Under the pieces are notes generated by a model, which worked only from the letters and a program-made list of their open reading frames with translations, had not been told where the DNA came from and searched no databases. Position numbers and translations under genes: made by a program. Source: Flavobacterium gillisiae (lineage in GTDB: Bacteria > Bacteroidota > Bacteroidia > Flavobacteriales > Flavobacteriaceae). Taken from it: a DNA stretch of 64,000 nt. How positions within the stretch are numbered: position 1 is the stretch's first letter; each line of letters starts with the position of its first letter. This document shows, piece by piece, positions 9,145-17,775 of this stretch. Location of the stretch: contig NZ_FNRD01000016.1 in the NCBI RefSeq assembly GCF_900107635.1, positions 53,585 through 117,584 on the forward strand. The letters run 5' to 3'.

Positions 9145-10527
9145 ATGTCCATACAAACAGTTAATCCAAACACAAACAAGATAGTGAAGTCATTCGAAGA
9201 AATGACAGAGAAAGCAGTTGATGCTAAAGTGGCGAAAGCCCATCTAGCTTATATAAACTGGAAAGAAACGAGCTACCAGCAACGGGCTGATTTACTACAT
9301 AAAGTAGCTAAACTCATGCGAATCAAGAAATCTGAACTTGCCAAAACTATCACCTTAGAAATGGGTAAGCTCCTTTCCGAAGCAGAAGGAGAAATCGACT
9401 TGAGTGCTGATATAATAGATTACTATGCCGATAACGCAGAAGGTTTTCTTGCCGATAAAGTACTTGATCCAGAACATGGAGAAGCTATAATTCGAAATAG
9501 CCCTATCGGTGTATTGTTAGGTGTGATGCCATGGAATTTTCCTTACTATCAAGTAGCACGCTTTGCAGCTCCTAACATTATGGTGGGCAATACCATATTA
9601 CTTAAGCATGCATCCATAGTACCACAATGTGCTGCTGCTATCGAAAAACTATTCGAAGAAGCAAAAGCACCTGAAGGATTATATACCAATTTATTTATTA
9701 CAGGCAAACATGCATCAGCATTGGTTTCTGATAAAAGAATAAAAGGTGTTTCCTTAACAGGAAGTGAAGAAGCTGGTGCAAGTATTGCCATGGAAGCCGG
9801 AAAACATTTGAAAAAGGTTGTATTAGAGCTAGGCGGTAATGATGTGTTCATTATACTGGAAGATGCCGACATGGAAAAAACAGTTGAGTGGGCAGTTGTA
9901 GGCAGGATGAATAACAACGGTCAATGTTGTATAGCCTCCAAACGGTTCATTGCCGTGGAAGCAATAGCCGACGAATTTATTCAAAAGTTTAAGGATAAGT
10001 TATCAAAAATGAAAGTGGGTGATCCAATGGATCCCGCTACCGACTTAGGCCCTTTAAGTAGTGAAGCAGCCGCAGTTCATTTAGCCGATCAAGTAAAACG
10101 TTCTGTTGATGAAGGTGCAAAAGTCTTATTGGGCGGTAAACGTGCAGATCGTGAAGGTGCCTTTATGGAACCCACCATACTTACCGATTTGAAACCTAGC
10201 ATTGCTGCTTATCATGAAGAATTATTTGGACCTGTAGCCTCATTCTATGTGGTGAAAGACGACCAAGCTGCCATTGATTTAGCCAATGATTCCAATTATG
10301 GCCTTGGAGGTTCTGTATTTACACAGGACATTCAACGAGGAAGAAGAATTGCCGATCAAATTGATACAGGAATGGTCTTCATCAATCATCCCACTTGGAC
10401 ACAAGCAGATCTTCCATTTGGCGGAACAAAGCATTCAGGCTTCGGTCGGGAACTATCAGAGTTAGGAATTCAAGAGTTTGTAAATAAAAAACTAATTCGT
10501 GTAAGTGGACTAAATGATCCATTTTAA
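9145..10527 (+). CDS. NAD(P)-dependent aldehyde dehydrogenase, succinate-semialdehyde type
   Basis: A 460-residue aldehyde dehydrogenase with the core catalytic set: VMPWNFPYYQ (around 128-136), the cofactor-binding LTGSEEAG (204-211), the general base E228 in LELGGND and the nucleophile C262 in GQCC. The 34-residue spacing of E and C is as expected. Length and sequence resemble the short succinate-semialdehyde dehydrogenases (Sad/YneI type), which convert succinate semialdehyde to succinate, but the real substrate may be another aldehyde. It probably removes reactive aldehydes or feeds the TCA cycle. It is a single-gene unit with 204 bp downstream before the baeRF-like gene. Confidence 0.85.
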   Translation: MSIQTVNPNTNKIVKSFEEMTEKAVDAKVAKAHLAYINWKETSYQQRADLLHKVAKLMRIKKSELAKTITLEMGKLLSEAEGEIDLSADIIDYYADNAEGFLADKVLDPEHGEAIIRNSPIGVLLGVMPWNFPYYQVARFAAPNIMVGNTILLKHASIVPQCAAAIEKLFEEAKAPEGLYTNLFITGKHASALVSDKRIKGVSLTGSEEAGASIAMEAGKHLKKVVLELGGNDVFIILEDADMEKTVEWAVVGRMNNNGQCCIASKRFIAVEAIADEFIQKFKDKLSKMKVGDPMDPATDLGPLSSEAAAVHLADQVKRSVDEGAKVLLGGKRADREGAFMEPTILTDLKPSIAAYHEELFGPVASFYVVKDDQAAIDLANDSNYGLGGSVFTQDIQRGRRIADQIDTGMVFINHPTWTQADLPFGGTKHSGFGRELSELGIQEFVNKKLIRVSGLNDPF

Positions 10528-10731
10528 AAAAAGTAATAAATTAGAAAAACCTGATATTAAATACTCAATACATGTTAAATATTTAGCAACTATAATTTAG
10601 ATACTTTGTATATTTTTCTCTCTATCTTCAAAGAAATAAAATGAATTAACCTCATGAAAATAAAACAATGTATTTGACAAATCAATAAAACAATGTAAAT
10701 AATTATTTAACAACTAATAAATCAAAACTAT

Positions 10732-11883
10732 ATGAATTTACTTACTAAAGACATGATGCCAGAATTATTAAGTGTGAATGAAGGAAGCTGCATATCACTA
10801 TATATGCCCACGCACCGTGCCCATCCTAACAATCTCCGGGATCCGATACTATTTAAAAATCTGTTGAAAAACCTAAAAAATTCCCTACTCCAAAAACATT
10901 CAGAGTCAGAAGTTGAAATACTGCTGGAGCCATTTGTAGCGCTTGAAAGTAATAAAGAGTTTTGGAGACATACCTTAGACGGACTGGCTGTACTTGGTAC
11001 AGTTGATACGTTCAGAACTATAAATTTACCCGTACCAGTAAAAGAATTAACCGTTGTGGCTAACAGCTTTCATACAAAACCACTTCGCAGATATTTGCAG
11101 TCAGTGGAGCGTTACAATGTATTAGGTTTAAGCTTACATGATTATCAAATTTATGAAGGAAATAGGCATTCACTTACAGAACTGGAGCTTCCCTCAGACA
11201 CTCCAAAAAATATAAATGAAGCATTGGGTTATGATTTAACCGATAAGCATACCACTGTTGCATCTTATGGTGGTGTAGGTAACCAAACCAGCAACATGCA
11301 TCACGGGCAAGGTGGGAAATCAGATCAAGCGGATATCGATACCGAAAAGTTTTTTCGCTTTGTCGCAAAAACGATTAATGATAACTATTCCGGTCCATCC
11401 GGATTGCCACTTATACTGGCTGCATTACCAGAGCACCACAATCTTTTTCATAAGGTAAGCAACAATCTTTCATTGCTTCCAAGCGGTATTGATGTGAATC
11501 CAAAGTCTGTAGAAACGGATGAGCTGGTGAAACATGCCTGGAAAGTTATGGAGCCTTACTATAATGAAAATATCGCCAAAATTTGTAATGAGTACCATCA
11601 GGCAAAATCAAAAGATACAGCAAGTGATAATATAAGTGAAGTAGCTGTGGCTGCGGCAGCCGGTAAGGTGGATACACTATTAATTGAATCAGAACTCCAA
11701 ATTCCGGGCAAGATAATAAACGAGACAGGCAGCATTGAAAAAGGTGATTTGGCCAATCCAGAAGTGGATGATTTGCTGGATGACTTGGGCATACTGGTAA
11801 CAAAAATGGGCGGCAAAGTAATGATTATTCCACATGAAAAAATGCCTACGAAAACAGGGGTTGCCGGTCTGTTTCGTTATTAA
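10732..11883 (+). CDS. baeRF-like protein (bacterial relative of eRF1/aRF1)
   Basis: A 383-residue soluble protein. The opening (MNLLTKDMMPELLSVNEGSCISLYMPTHRA, read in segments) and the C-terminal pattern AAAGKVDTLLIESELQIPG, followed by a section ending GKVMIIPHEKMPTKTGVAGLFRY, match the bacterial archaeo-eukaryotic release factor group, whose C-terminal domain has the L7Ae-like fold (AAxGxVxTLL). Members are proposed to act on stalled ribosomes or in translation-linked stress. It stands 45 bp upstream of the broken HPF-like gene, so the two formed a ribosome-related pair. Assignment to one baeRF subfamily (3 or 7) is not secure. Confidence 0.75.
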   Translation: MNLLTKDMMPELLSVNEGSCISLYMPTHRAHPNNLRDPILFKNLLKNLKNSLLQKHSESEVEILLEPFVALESNKEFWRHTLDGLAVLGTVDTFRTINLPVPVKELTVVANSFHTKPLRRYLQSVERYNVLGLSLHDYQIYEGNRHSLTELELPSDTPKNINEALGYDLTDKHTTVASYGGVGNQTSNMHHGQGGKSDQADIDTEKFFRFVAKTINDNYSGPSGLPLILAALPEHHNLFHKVSNNLSLLPSGIDVNPKSVETDELVKHAWKVMEPYYNENIAKICNEYHQAKSKDTASDNISEVAVAAAAGKVDTLLIESELQIPGKIINETGSIEKGDLANPEVDDLLDDLGILVTKMGGKVMIIPHEKMPTKTGVAGLFRY

Positions 11884-11928
11884 AATCAAGCAAATAATGC
11901 TAATTCAAACAACTAAAAAATACTAGAA

Positions 11929-12262
11929 ATGAAAATCTTACTAGAAACAGATTTTAATATCTCACGAACTGAAGAGATCAGAGAAACTTTGAAAGCTATA
12001 ATAAAAGATGCTTTCGATAGGATCAGTGAACATAGAACTAGATTAGAAGTAAAATTCAGAGACGAAAGTAGCTATCAAGATAGTAAAAATGATAGAAGAA
12101 GTTTACTAGAAGCGCGCCCAAAGAGGATGCAACCTTTAGCCGTTATGAGCCATAAAGACCCCTTTAATCGCTAAATACCATATAGACATCGCTAAAAACT
12201 CCGTGGATAAAGACATAGAAAAAATGAAGACGTGTCTTGATACAGTATTGTGTCGCTTATGA
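11929..12262 (+). pseudogene. Frameshifted HPF/RaiA-like gene
   Basis: Translation from the ATG at 11929 gives MKILLETDFNISRTEE through RTRLEVKFRDESSYQD and LLEARPKRMQPLAVMSHKD, then hits a stop at 12172-12174. The missing end continues in another frame: DIAKNSVDKDIEKMK then TCLDTVLCRL and a TGA at 12260-12262, which matches the terminal helix of the HPF family (compare SLETILGRM at 3181). One frameshift around 12160-12185 therefore disables an otherwise complete second HPF/RaiA gene. It lies just after the baeRF-like gene. Confidence 0.8.
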
Positions 12263-12549
12263 ATTTGCTGCCCTTAGAATAAAATATTCTCCAGAAGTTT
12301 AAGCGAAAAAATAAATACAAAACGACAGTAAAAACTAAAAAAAGAGGTTGACCTATAAAACTCGACAATGAGAACCTCATATATCTTTGCTTATTTGTAT
12401 AAAATGACAATTCAGTAAAACAGTTTTTTTTTTAGAATCAAGCGACCACTTTTTGAAAAATAAAGTGATGAATAATTAGAAGTTTAAAAAAAAACAGGCT
12501 TACAAGTTTAAACTAGAAAGCTAAATTAAAATATTAAAAACAGGAACAT

Positions 12550-12717
12550 ATGAAACAAGGAAAAGAAGAATTTAAATTTGTAAAAGAAGAAAACAATAAA
12601 ACACGAAACTATATTTTTCAAAAAAATAAATTGACAAAAGTTACTGTCTATATCATTGCCGGTATAATAGCCCTTTGCTTCATAGGATTTATTATATTTA
12701 CTATCGATTTATTTTGA
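12550..12717 (+). CDS. Small single-pass membrane protein
   Basis: An open frame of 55 residues starting at ATG 12550 with AGGAAC just upstream as a plausible ribosome-binding site. The first 28 residues are charged and lysine-rich (MKQGKEEFKFVKEENNKTRN); the remainder is one membrane helix (VTVYIIAGIIALCFIGFIIF) ending TIDLF. It would be an inner-membrane protein with its N-terminus in the cytosol. Function unknown. It precedes the ferritin gene by about 190 bp, so separate transcription is possible. Confidence 0.5.
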   Translation: MKQGKEEFKFVKEENNKTRNYIFQKNKLTKVTVYIIAGIIALCFIGFIIFTIDLF

Positions 12718-12908
12718 TGTAATTACACGAAAAGTCTTTTAATTGCACAAAATTACAGAATAAGATACCCTGTAAAATAACAGATATTAATTAAGGTTCA
12801 AAAAGTATGCAGAAGGAAAAGAAACTATATATCGATGAGAAAAATTGAAAAATATCACGTTTTTCCTTATTAGTACTTAGAAAAGCAAAATTATTTAAAA
12901 AAAATATT

Positions 12909-13460
12909 ATGAAAACGAATAGACTTTCAAATAATCTCACAACCGCATTGAATGAGCAAATGACTAAAGAAGCACATGCTTCCCAAATATACTTATCATA
13001 CGCTGCATGGGCTGATAACAATGGATTCAGCGGCATCGCAAATTTTCTTTTCCGTCATGCAGCAGAGGAACGAAACCATATGATGAAAATACTCGAATAC
13101 ATATTAAACAGAGGTGCAAAAGCCACAGTTACTGCTATTCCTGCACCTGCAACCGATCCTGTCAGTGTAAATAATTGCTTTGAAAAAGTATTTGAACATG
13201 AAGTGGATAATACAAAATCCATTTATAAAGTGGTAAAAATGGCACTCGATGAAGAAGATTGGGCTACATGGAATTTCTTACAATGGTTCGTAAAAGAACA
13301 AATTGAAGAAGAAAATCTTGCCAGCATTTTACTGGATAAAATTAAAATTGTGGGCGGTGAAAAAGCAAACGGTGATGCACTATACCTATTAGATAAAGAT
13401 TTGGAAAAAAGGTCTGGTGAGGTAAGTATGGCTCAAGATGCTACCACTACTAATCCCTAA
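12909..13460 (+). CDS. Non-haem ferritin (FtnA-like)
   Basis: A 183-residue ferritin that stores iron in a 24-subunit cage. The ferroxidase ligands are present: E21 in TKEAHASQIYLSYAAWAD, E54 and H57 in HAAEERNHM, E98 in FEHEVDNT, and Q131 in LQWFVKEQIEEE. Length is close to typical FtnA with a short C-terminal extension (EVSMAQDATTTNP). It limits Fenton chemistry by oxidising and storing Fe(II), consistent with an oxidative or starvation stress island. The gene is followed 100 bp later by the PRC-barrel gene. Confidence 0.93.
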   Translation: MKTNRLSNNLTTALNEQMTKEAHASQIYLSYAAWADNNGFSGIANFLFRHAAEERNHMMKILEYILNRGAKATVTAIPAPATDPVSVNNCFEKVFEHEVDNTKSIYKVVKMALDEEDWATWNFLQWFVKEQIEEENLASILLDKIKIVGGEKANGDALYLLDKDLEKRSGEVSMAQDATTTNP

Positions 13461-13560
13461 TAAACAGGTTAAAGGCTTGGGTTTTTATTGATGATTTGAA
13501 TTAATGTTCGGATGAAGCCTGCTTAATCCTAGTAATGAACCAAATAATTAAAGTAATAAT

Positions 13561-14304
13561 ATGAAACGAAGTATAAACAGTTTATTAGGCTACATCATTA
13601 AAGGAACTGATGGTGAAATTGGAAAAGTAGATGATTTCTATTTTGATGACCAAACCTCAACCATACGGTATATGGTGGTAAAAACGGGAGGATGGCTTTC
13701 CGAAAAAAAAGTTTTGATTTCGCCCGAAGCATTTCAAAAACTGGATAGCGAATCAAAAACATTATCTGTATATCTTACGCAGGAAAAAATAAAAAACAGT
13801 CCTGATATTGACACAGACAAACCTGTTTCAGAACAACAGGAAGAGCTGATCCGTGGATACTACGCTTGGCCCGGCTACTACGGAAACGGAATGTACGGAC
13901 ACATGGGGTTAGGCATGTGGGGATATCCGTTAGTTGAAGTAAGAGAGACAGAAAAGAAATTGACAAAAAGGAAAGCAGAAGAACATACTAATGACAAACC
14001 GCATCTGCGAAGTACACGTGAAGTTACAGGGTATGCTATTCATGCAACGGACGGTGACATAGGCGAAGTCGAAGATTTTATAATTGATAATGTAACCTGG
14101 AAAATCAATTTTCTTGTTGTGGAAACCGGCAACTGGTTTTCGGGAAAAAAAGTGATCATTTCTCCACATTGGATTAAAGAGGTAAAATGGCAGGAGCAAA
14201 AAGTTACCATCAATCACTCAAAGGAGCAGGTGAAAAACAGTCCCAAGTATGATTCTTCGCAACCGATTAACGATTCATATGAGCATTCACTCAATGACTA
14301 TTAA
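13561..14304 (+). CDS. Protein with two PRC-barrel domains
   Basis: A 247-residue soluble protein with two related domains: residues 1-80 (NSLLGYIIKGTDGEIGKVDD, then FYFDDQTSTIRYMVVKTGGW) and about 155-225 (GYAIHATDGDIGEVEDFIID, then NFLVVETGNWFSGKKVIISP). Both show the PRC-barrel pattern G-x-I-G-x-V-x-D-F. Between them lies a tyrosine/glycine-rich linker (YYAWPGYYGNGMYGHMGLGM). PRC-barrel proteins act in RNA metabolism or as stress-linked adaptors; tandem forms occur in stress clusters of many bacteria. The next gene begins 20 bp downstream, so the pair is probably one operon. Confidence 0.88.
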   Translation: MKRSINSLLGYIIKGTDGEIGKVDDFYFDDQTSTIRYMVVKTGGWLSEKKVLISPEAFQKLDSESKTLSVYLTQEKIKNSPDIDTDKPVSEQQEELIRGYYAWPGYYGNGMYGHMGLGMWGYPLVEVRETEKKLTKRKAEEHTNDKPHLRSTREVTGYAIHATDGDIGEVEDFIIDNVTWKINFLVVETGNWFSGKKVIISPHWIKEVKWQEQKVTINHSKEQVKNSPKYDSSQPINDSYEHSLNDY

Positions 14305-14323
14305 GAAAAATAAAATAACAATT

Positions 14324-14545
14324 ATGGAAATTTTACAAGAAGCAGCCGTTTTTGAAAAAGCTAAAATGAGTCATATGTCTAATAGTGATAGAGTGACAGC
14401 TTCAAGAGAAGCAAAACGGCTTGTATTAGCAATCAACAAGATCTATAAGAAGACAAAAGAAGCAACCTTAATGGATGTAATGAAGCGATTAACCGTTAAG
14501 AAAAAAAGAATTGATATTCGTTTGAAAGGACTGCCTAATTCTTGA
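14324..14545 (+). CDS. Small basic protein of unknown function
   Basis: A 73-residue basic helical protein (MEILQEAAVFEKAKMSHMSN, then SREAKRLVLAINKIYKKTKE and a tail ending KKKRIDIRLKGLPNS). The ATG at 14324 is chosen over an upstream ATG at 14249 because that longer frame overlaps the PRC gene. It sits between the PRC-barrel gene and the flavin reductase gene. A decayed copy of its C-terminal half exists at 7564-7683, which shows it is a real, once-duplicated gene. I do not recognise a domain; nucleic-acid binding is possible from its charge, but that is inference. Confidence 0.7.
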   Translation: MEILQEAAVFEKAKMSHMSNSDRVTASREAKRLVLAINKIYKKTKEATLMDVMKRLTVKKKRIDIRLKGLPNS

Positions 14546-14576
14546 GTATAGTTCTAATCCTTAAAAAATAAACACC

Positions 14577-15245
14577 ATGGATAATCATATTGTAAAAATA
14601 ATTTCAGTAGAGCCAGTAACGCATGATGTAAAGCGATTCACAATACAAAAGCCAGAAGGTTTCAAATTCAAACCGGGACAGGCAACCGAGGTGTCCATAA
14701 ATACTCCTGCACTTAAAAATGAAAAACGACCTTTTACATTTACTAGTTTAAATGATAATAAACATCTAGAATTTACAATTAAAATTTATGATAGTCATAA
14801 CGGAGTTACAAAAGAATTGGGAAAATTAAAGAACGGTGACGAACTTATCATCCGTGATGTTTGGGGCGCAATTGAATATAAAGGCGAAGGGGTATTCATT
14901 GCTGGTGGTGCAGGTGTCACACCATTCATTGCAATTTTGCGGCAGTTACAAGCGGATGAAAAAATTGCTAACAATAAACTCATTTTTACAAACAAGACCG
15001 AAAGTGATATAATTCTGAAAAAAGAATTTAATGAAATGCTCGGTAAGAATTTCATCAACACGCTCACTGATGAAAAAAAAGAGGGTTATGAAAATGGTAG
15101 GATTGACTATACTTTTCTAAAAGAAAAAATAGATAACTTTAAACAGCACTTCTATGTTTGTGGTCCACCACAATTTGTAACAGCCATCTCAGAAGCACTC
15201 GCCCAATTAGGAGCGAAAACTGATGCAGTAGTTTTTGAGAAATAA
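14577..15245 (+). CDS. Flavin-dependent oxidoreductase (ferredoxin reductase-like)
   Basis: A 222-residue enzyme of the ferredoxin-NADP reductase fold. RPFTFTS (residues 51-57) binds FAD, GGAGVTPFIAIL (around 109-120) starts the NAD(P)-binding domain and VCGPPQFV (around 196) is the conserved C-terminal cofactor contact. No 2Fe-2S domain is attached, so it should pass electrons between NAD(P)H and a separate protein or small acceptor. It is 31 bp downstream of the small basic gene. Related genes occur in Bacteroidota stress clusters beside PRC-barrel proteins; the partner is not identified. Confidence 0.88.
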   Translation: MDNHIVKIISVEPVTHDVKRFTIQKPEGFKFKPGQATEVSINTPALKNEKRPFTFTSLNDNKHLEFTIKIYDSHNGVTKELGKLKNGDELIIRDVWGAIEYKGEGVFIAGGAGVTPFIAILRQLQADEKIANNKLIFTNKTESDIILKKEFNEMLGKNFINTLTDEKKEGYENGRIDYTFLKEKIDNFKQHFYVCGPPQFVTAISEALAQLGAKTDAVVFEK

Positions 15246-15756
15246 TCTGTTAAAACGTCTTTAACTATTTATGTTCTTTTCTCGAATTTAGAATTATATA
15301 AAAATCTCCTTAAATTCATATTGTGTACGATACAAACGCATCCGATAGCAATAAATCATGAAAAAAAAACATAAAAACGACAATAACCCAAAACATATTT
15401 TGTCTCCTAATGGCGTTAATTTTTATTTTATTTTTTTCTGAAAATATTGGTTAATATCTTGATGAAAAAAATACTTTTGGCACTTTACATTCCGATAAGA
15501 CACTATTATTCAGTCTTTTATTTCAACTAGTTCTCATAGCTTGAATCCTTTGGTCATTTGGCACCTGGCAATCATAGATGAGATTCCGCAAAATAAAAAA
15601 ACATACTGTTAGATCTAATTGTAAAGATAAAGATTAGAAAATAACACGGTTGATGTTTGGGAAGAGCTTCTGAACACTTATCTAAATAAAGATGTTAAGC
15701 TAGCTAATCGATAGTTTTTTAGAAAACTAAAAGCTAGATAATAAATAATAATTTAC
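15246..15756. other. Gene-free AT-rich stretch before the broken oxidoreductase
   Basis: About 510 bp with only very short open frames. I see no RNA gene or identifiable relic. Confidence 0.4.
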
Positions 15757-16470
15757 ATGAAAGCACTACAAATCGTGAAATAAAGTAAAATTAAAGACAG
15801 CTTATCCATCAATGAGATCGAAAAACCTTCTTTAAAACAAAATGATATTTTAGTTGAAGTTAAAGCAACTTCGTTAAATACTATCGATTACAAAATGGTA
15901 GAAAGTAAACTGAAAGAGATGATTTCTTTAAACTTACCAAGCGCAATAGGTTTTGACGTATGTAGTGTGGTGGTTGAGAAAGGTGCAGATGTAAACAATT
16001 TCTAAATAGGAGATGAAGCCTTTTCCAGAGTGCCACAAGAAAAAATGGGTACTATTGCAGAATTTGTAAGTGTAAATAGTGACCTAGTTACTAAAAAAAC
16101 CAAAAATAGTTCTTTCGAAGAAGCAGCAGCACTTACACCAATACAAGCCTTGGAGAGCGTTGGCATTAAAGAGAATGATAGAATTCTTATTCATGCTGAG
16201 GCTGGTGGTGTAGGTAGCTTTGCAATTCAATATGCTAAAGCTAAAGGAGCTATCGTATATACGACTACCAGCAGCGAAAATGTAGACTGGGTCAAAGCTT
16301 TGGGTGCTGACCGAGTAATCGATTATAAACCTGAAGATTATAAAGAGGTTGCAAACAATTTGGATATTGTTTTTGACACTTTAAGGAATGAGTACACCTT
16401 TGATGCTTTTGAAATCATTAAAGAAGGTGGAAAAGTGACTACGATAGTAGGTCCAAAGAAGAGTTTTTAA
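15757..16470 (+). pseudogene. Broken medium-chain quinone oxidoreductase-like gene
   Basis: From the ATG at 15757 the frame reads MKALQIVK, stop (TAA 15781), SKIKDSLSINEIEKPSLKQNDILVEVKATS in continuation, then a second TAA at 16003, then GDEAFSRVP and an open part with the nucleotide-binding motif HAEAGGVGSFAIQYAKAKGA. The match is to NADP-dependent quinone oxidoreductases / zinc-type alcohol dehydrogenases (about 320-340 residues). Here only about 237 codons remain, with two nonsense codons and no C-terminal third, so the gene is non-functional. The 3' part still has a long open frame (16030-16470). Confidence 0.8.
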
Positions 16471-16687
16471 AATTCAATCTTAATAAGTTATCGGAATTAA
16501 ATAAACTTAGCATTGAGGAAAATAAAATATTGTTTTGTAGCAAAAACATAGATGAAATAATGTACTTAATAATGAAAGGGTTACGGAGATTATAAAATAC
16601 TTAGAGTTGAAAACGAAGGTTGACTGAAATCTTTATGAATTACTTTGTAATTAAATATTACTAAATTACTATTTAAGATTCTGAAAA

Positions 16688-16719
16688 ATATTGGGGAGCC
16701 TAAATAAACTCCCCAATAT
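16688..16719 (-). terminator. Intrinsic terminator overlapping the traD stop
   Basis: An 11-bp perfect stem (ATATTGGGGAG at 16688-16698 with CTCCCCAATAT at 16709-16719) and a 10-base loop containing the traD stop codon, followed on the minus strand by a run of four Ts. It would end the traA-traD transcript, cutting it off from traE-traF-traG. Confidence 0.8.
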
Positions 16720-17338
16720 CAAAATCTTTCAAATCCTTTTTATGCAAAATAGAAGAACCAGAATCCGTCTCTGAAGAAAGTGTACCGTCAAGCAGCTTGG
16801 CTATTTTTTGAGAAGCATCTTCTATAGAATTTTCCAATAAGTCGAATAATTCGGTTCCTTGTATTTTCTGAAGTAGGACTGCGGCTGTTTCCTTTTGAGA
16901 GGGTCTCAGTTTCTCTTTTTTTAACAACATCCCTACAGCACTTAATTCTTCAAAGGTAACCCCTTGGGCAAAACCGTTATCACCATCAGATATTCCACAA
17001 CTATTCCATTCTTCCTCCTCATCCTCATCCTCAAAATCAGGTACATTTCCAAAAACTTCATCCAATTCTTCTTGTGCTATTTGTGAATCAACTTTTTCTT
17101 CGCCGATTTCAATATCAAAATTATCCGTTTTATGTTCCTGCTCTAGCTTTTGACTTTCATTGTCGTTTTTTGGCACAGCAAGGCTTCTTTGAGGCTTGGG
17201 CAGTCCCATAATATCAGGAAGCTTTGGATTGTTTTTTTCTTGTACTGGCTTTTGTCCCTGATATTTCTTAATTACAATTTTGTCTTGTAACAGCAGTACA
17301 ATAATGATCAGCAAGCAAATTACGATTACTGTTTCCAT
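16700..17338 (-). CDS. traD: TraD-like conjugative transposon protein
   Basis: A 212-residue protein starting METVIVICLLIIIVLLLQD: one N-terminal membrane helix followed by a long acidic, lowly conserved region (EVFGNVPDFEDEDEEEE) and a C-terminal helical domain (VTFEELSAVGMLLKKEKLRP, then ETAAVLLQKIQGTELFDLLE). This matches TraD of CTnDOT-type elements in position and architecture. The ATG at 17338 has AAAGAAG upstream and is preferred over an in-frame start at 17398 inside the upstream gene. It is the last gene of the traA operon here. Its exact role in mating is unknown. Confidence 0.75.
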   Translation of the reverse strand: METVIVICLLIIIVLLLQDKIVIKKYQGQKPVQEKNNPKLPDIMGLPKPQRSLAVPKNDNESQKLEQEHKTDNFDIEIGEEKVDSQIAQEELDEVFGNVPDFEDEDEEEEWNSCGISDGDNGFAQGVTFEELSAVGMLLKKEKLRPSQKETAAVLLQKIQGTELFDLLENSIEDASQKIAKLLDGTLSSETDSGSSILHKKDLKDFDIGEFI

Positions 17339-17345
17339 AACTTCT

Positions 17346-17771
17346 TTATAAAATGGGTTTGTATTTATCGTTAAAACTCTTGGTAATCTGCTCACCAAAT
17401 TCCTGAAAATGGTAATCTAGCATATTATCCAAATAAGCATAAATAGTGATCTTGTCTTCGCCTATCACCTGGACAATACGGGAAAGCTTTTCGTGGAAAT
17501 CAGGTCTGATATAGACCGTTTTTCCGTCACGTGCATTGGTGTCAATTCTTTTGAAAAAGATACTTTCGTAATCCCCTTCGCTTGCCCGTTTCCCCCTACT
17601 CTTTTCCTTAATCATGGTTTTCTCTTTGGGAGGTTCTTTATAATTCCCGTTTTCCCTTTCCTTTTCTATTGGAACTTGTAAACCTTCTTTTTTTATACCA
17701 TCCACCATCAAGTTCATCATCAACTCTTCGTTGATTTCGGGAGTACTTTTTTTCTTGCTTTCTTTCTCCAT
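17346..17771 (-). CDS. DUF3408-family conjugation protein (TraB/TraC-like)
   Basis: A 141-residue basic protein. The disordered N-terminal part (EKESKKKSTPEINEELMMNL) is followed by a conserved C-terminal domain (YIRPDFHEKLSRIVQVIGED, KITIYAYLDNMLDYHFQEFG) typical of the DUF3408 proteins found between traA and traD in Bacteroidota conjugative transposons. That domain is ribbon-helix-helix-like, so DNA binding in relaxosome or plasmid-partition-like roles is plausible. It lies 4 bp from traA and 7 bp from traD in one operon. Confidence 0.8.
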   Translation of the reverse strand: MEKESKKKSTPEINEELMMNLMVDGIKKEGLQVPIEKERENGNYKEPPKEKTMIKEKSRGKRASEGDYESIFFKRIDTNARDGKTVYIRPDFHEKLSRIVQVIGEDKITIYAYLDNMLDYHFQEFGEQITKSFNDKYKPIL

Positions 17772-17775
17772 AACT

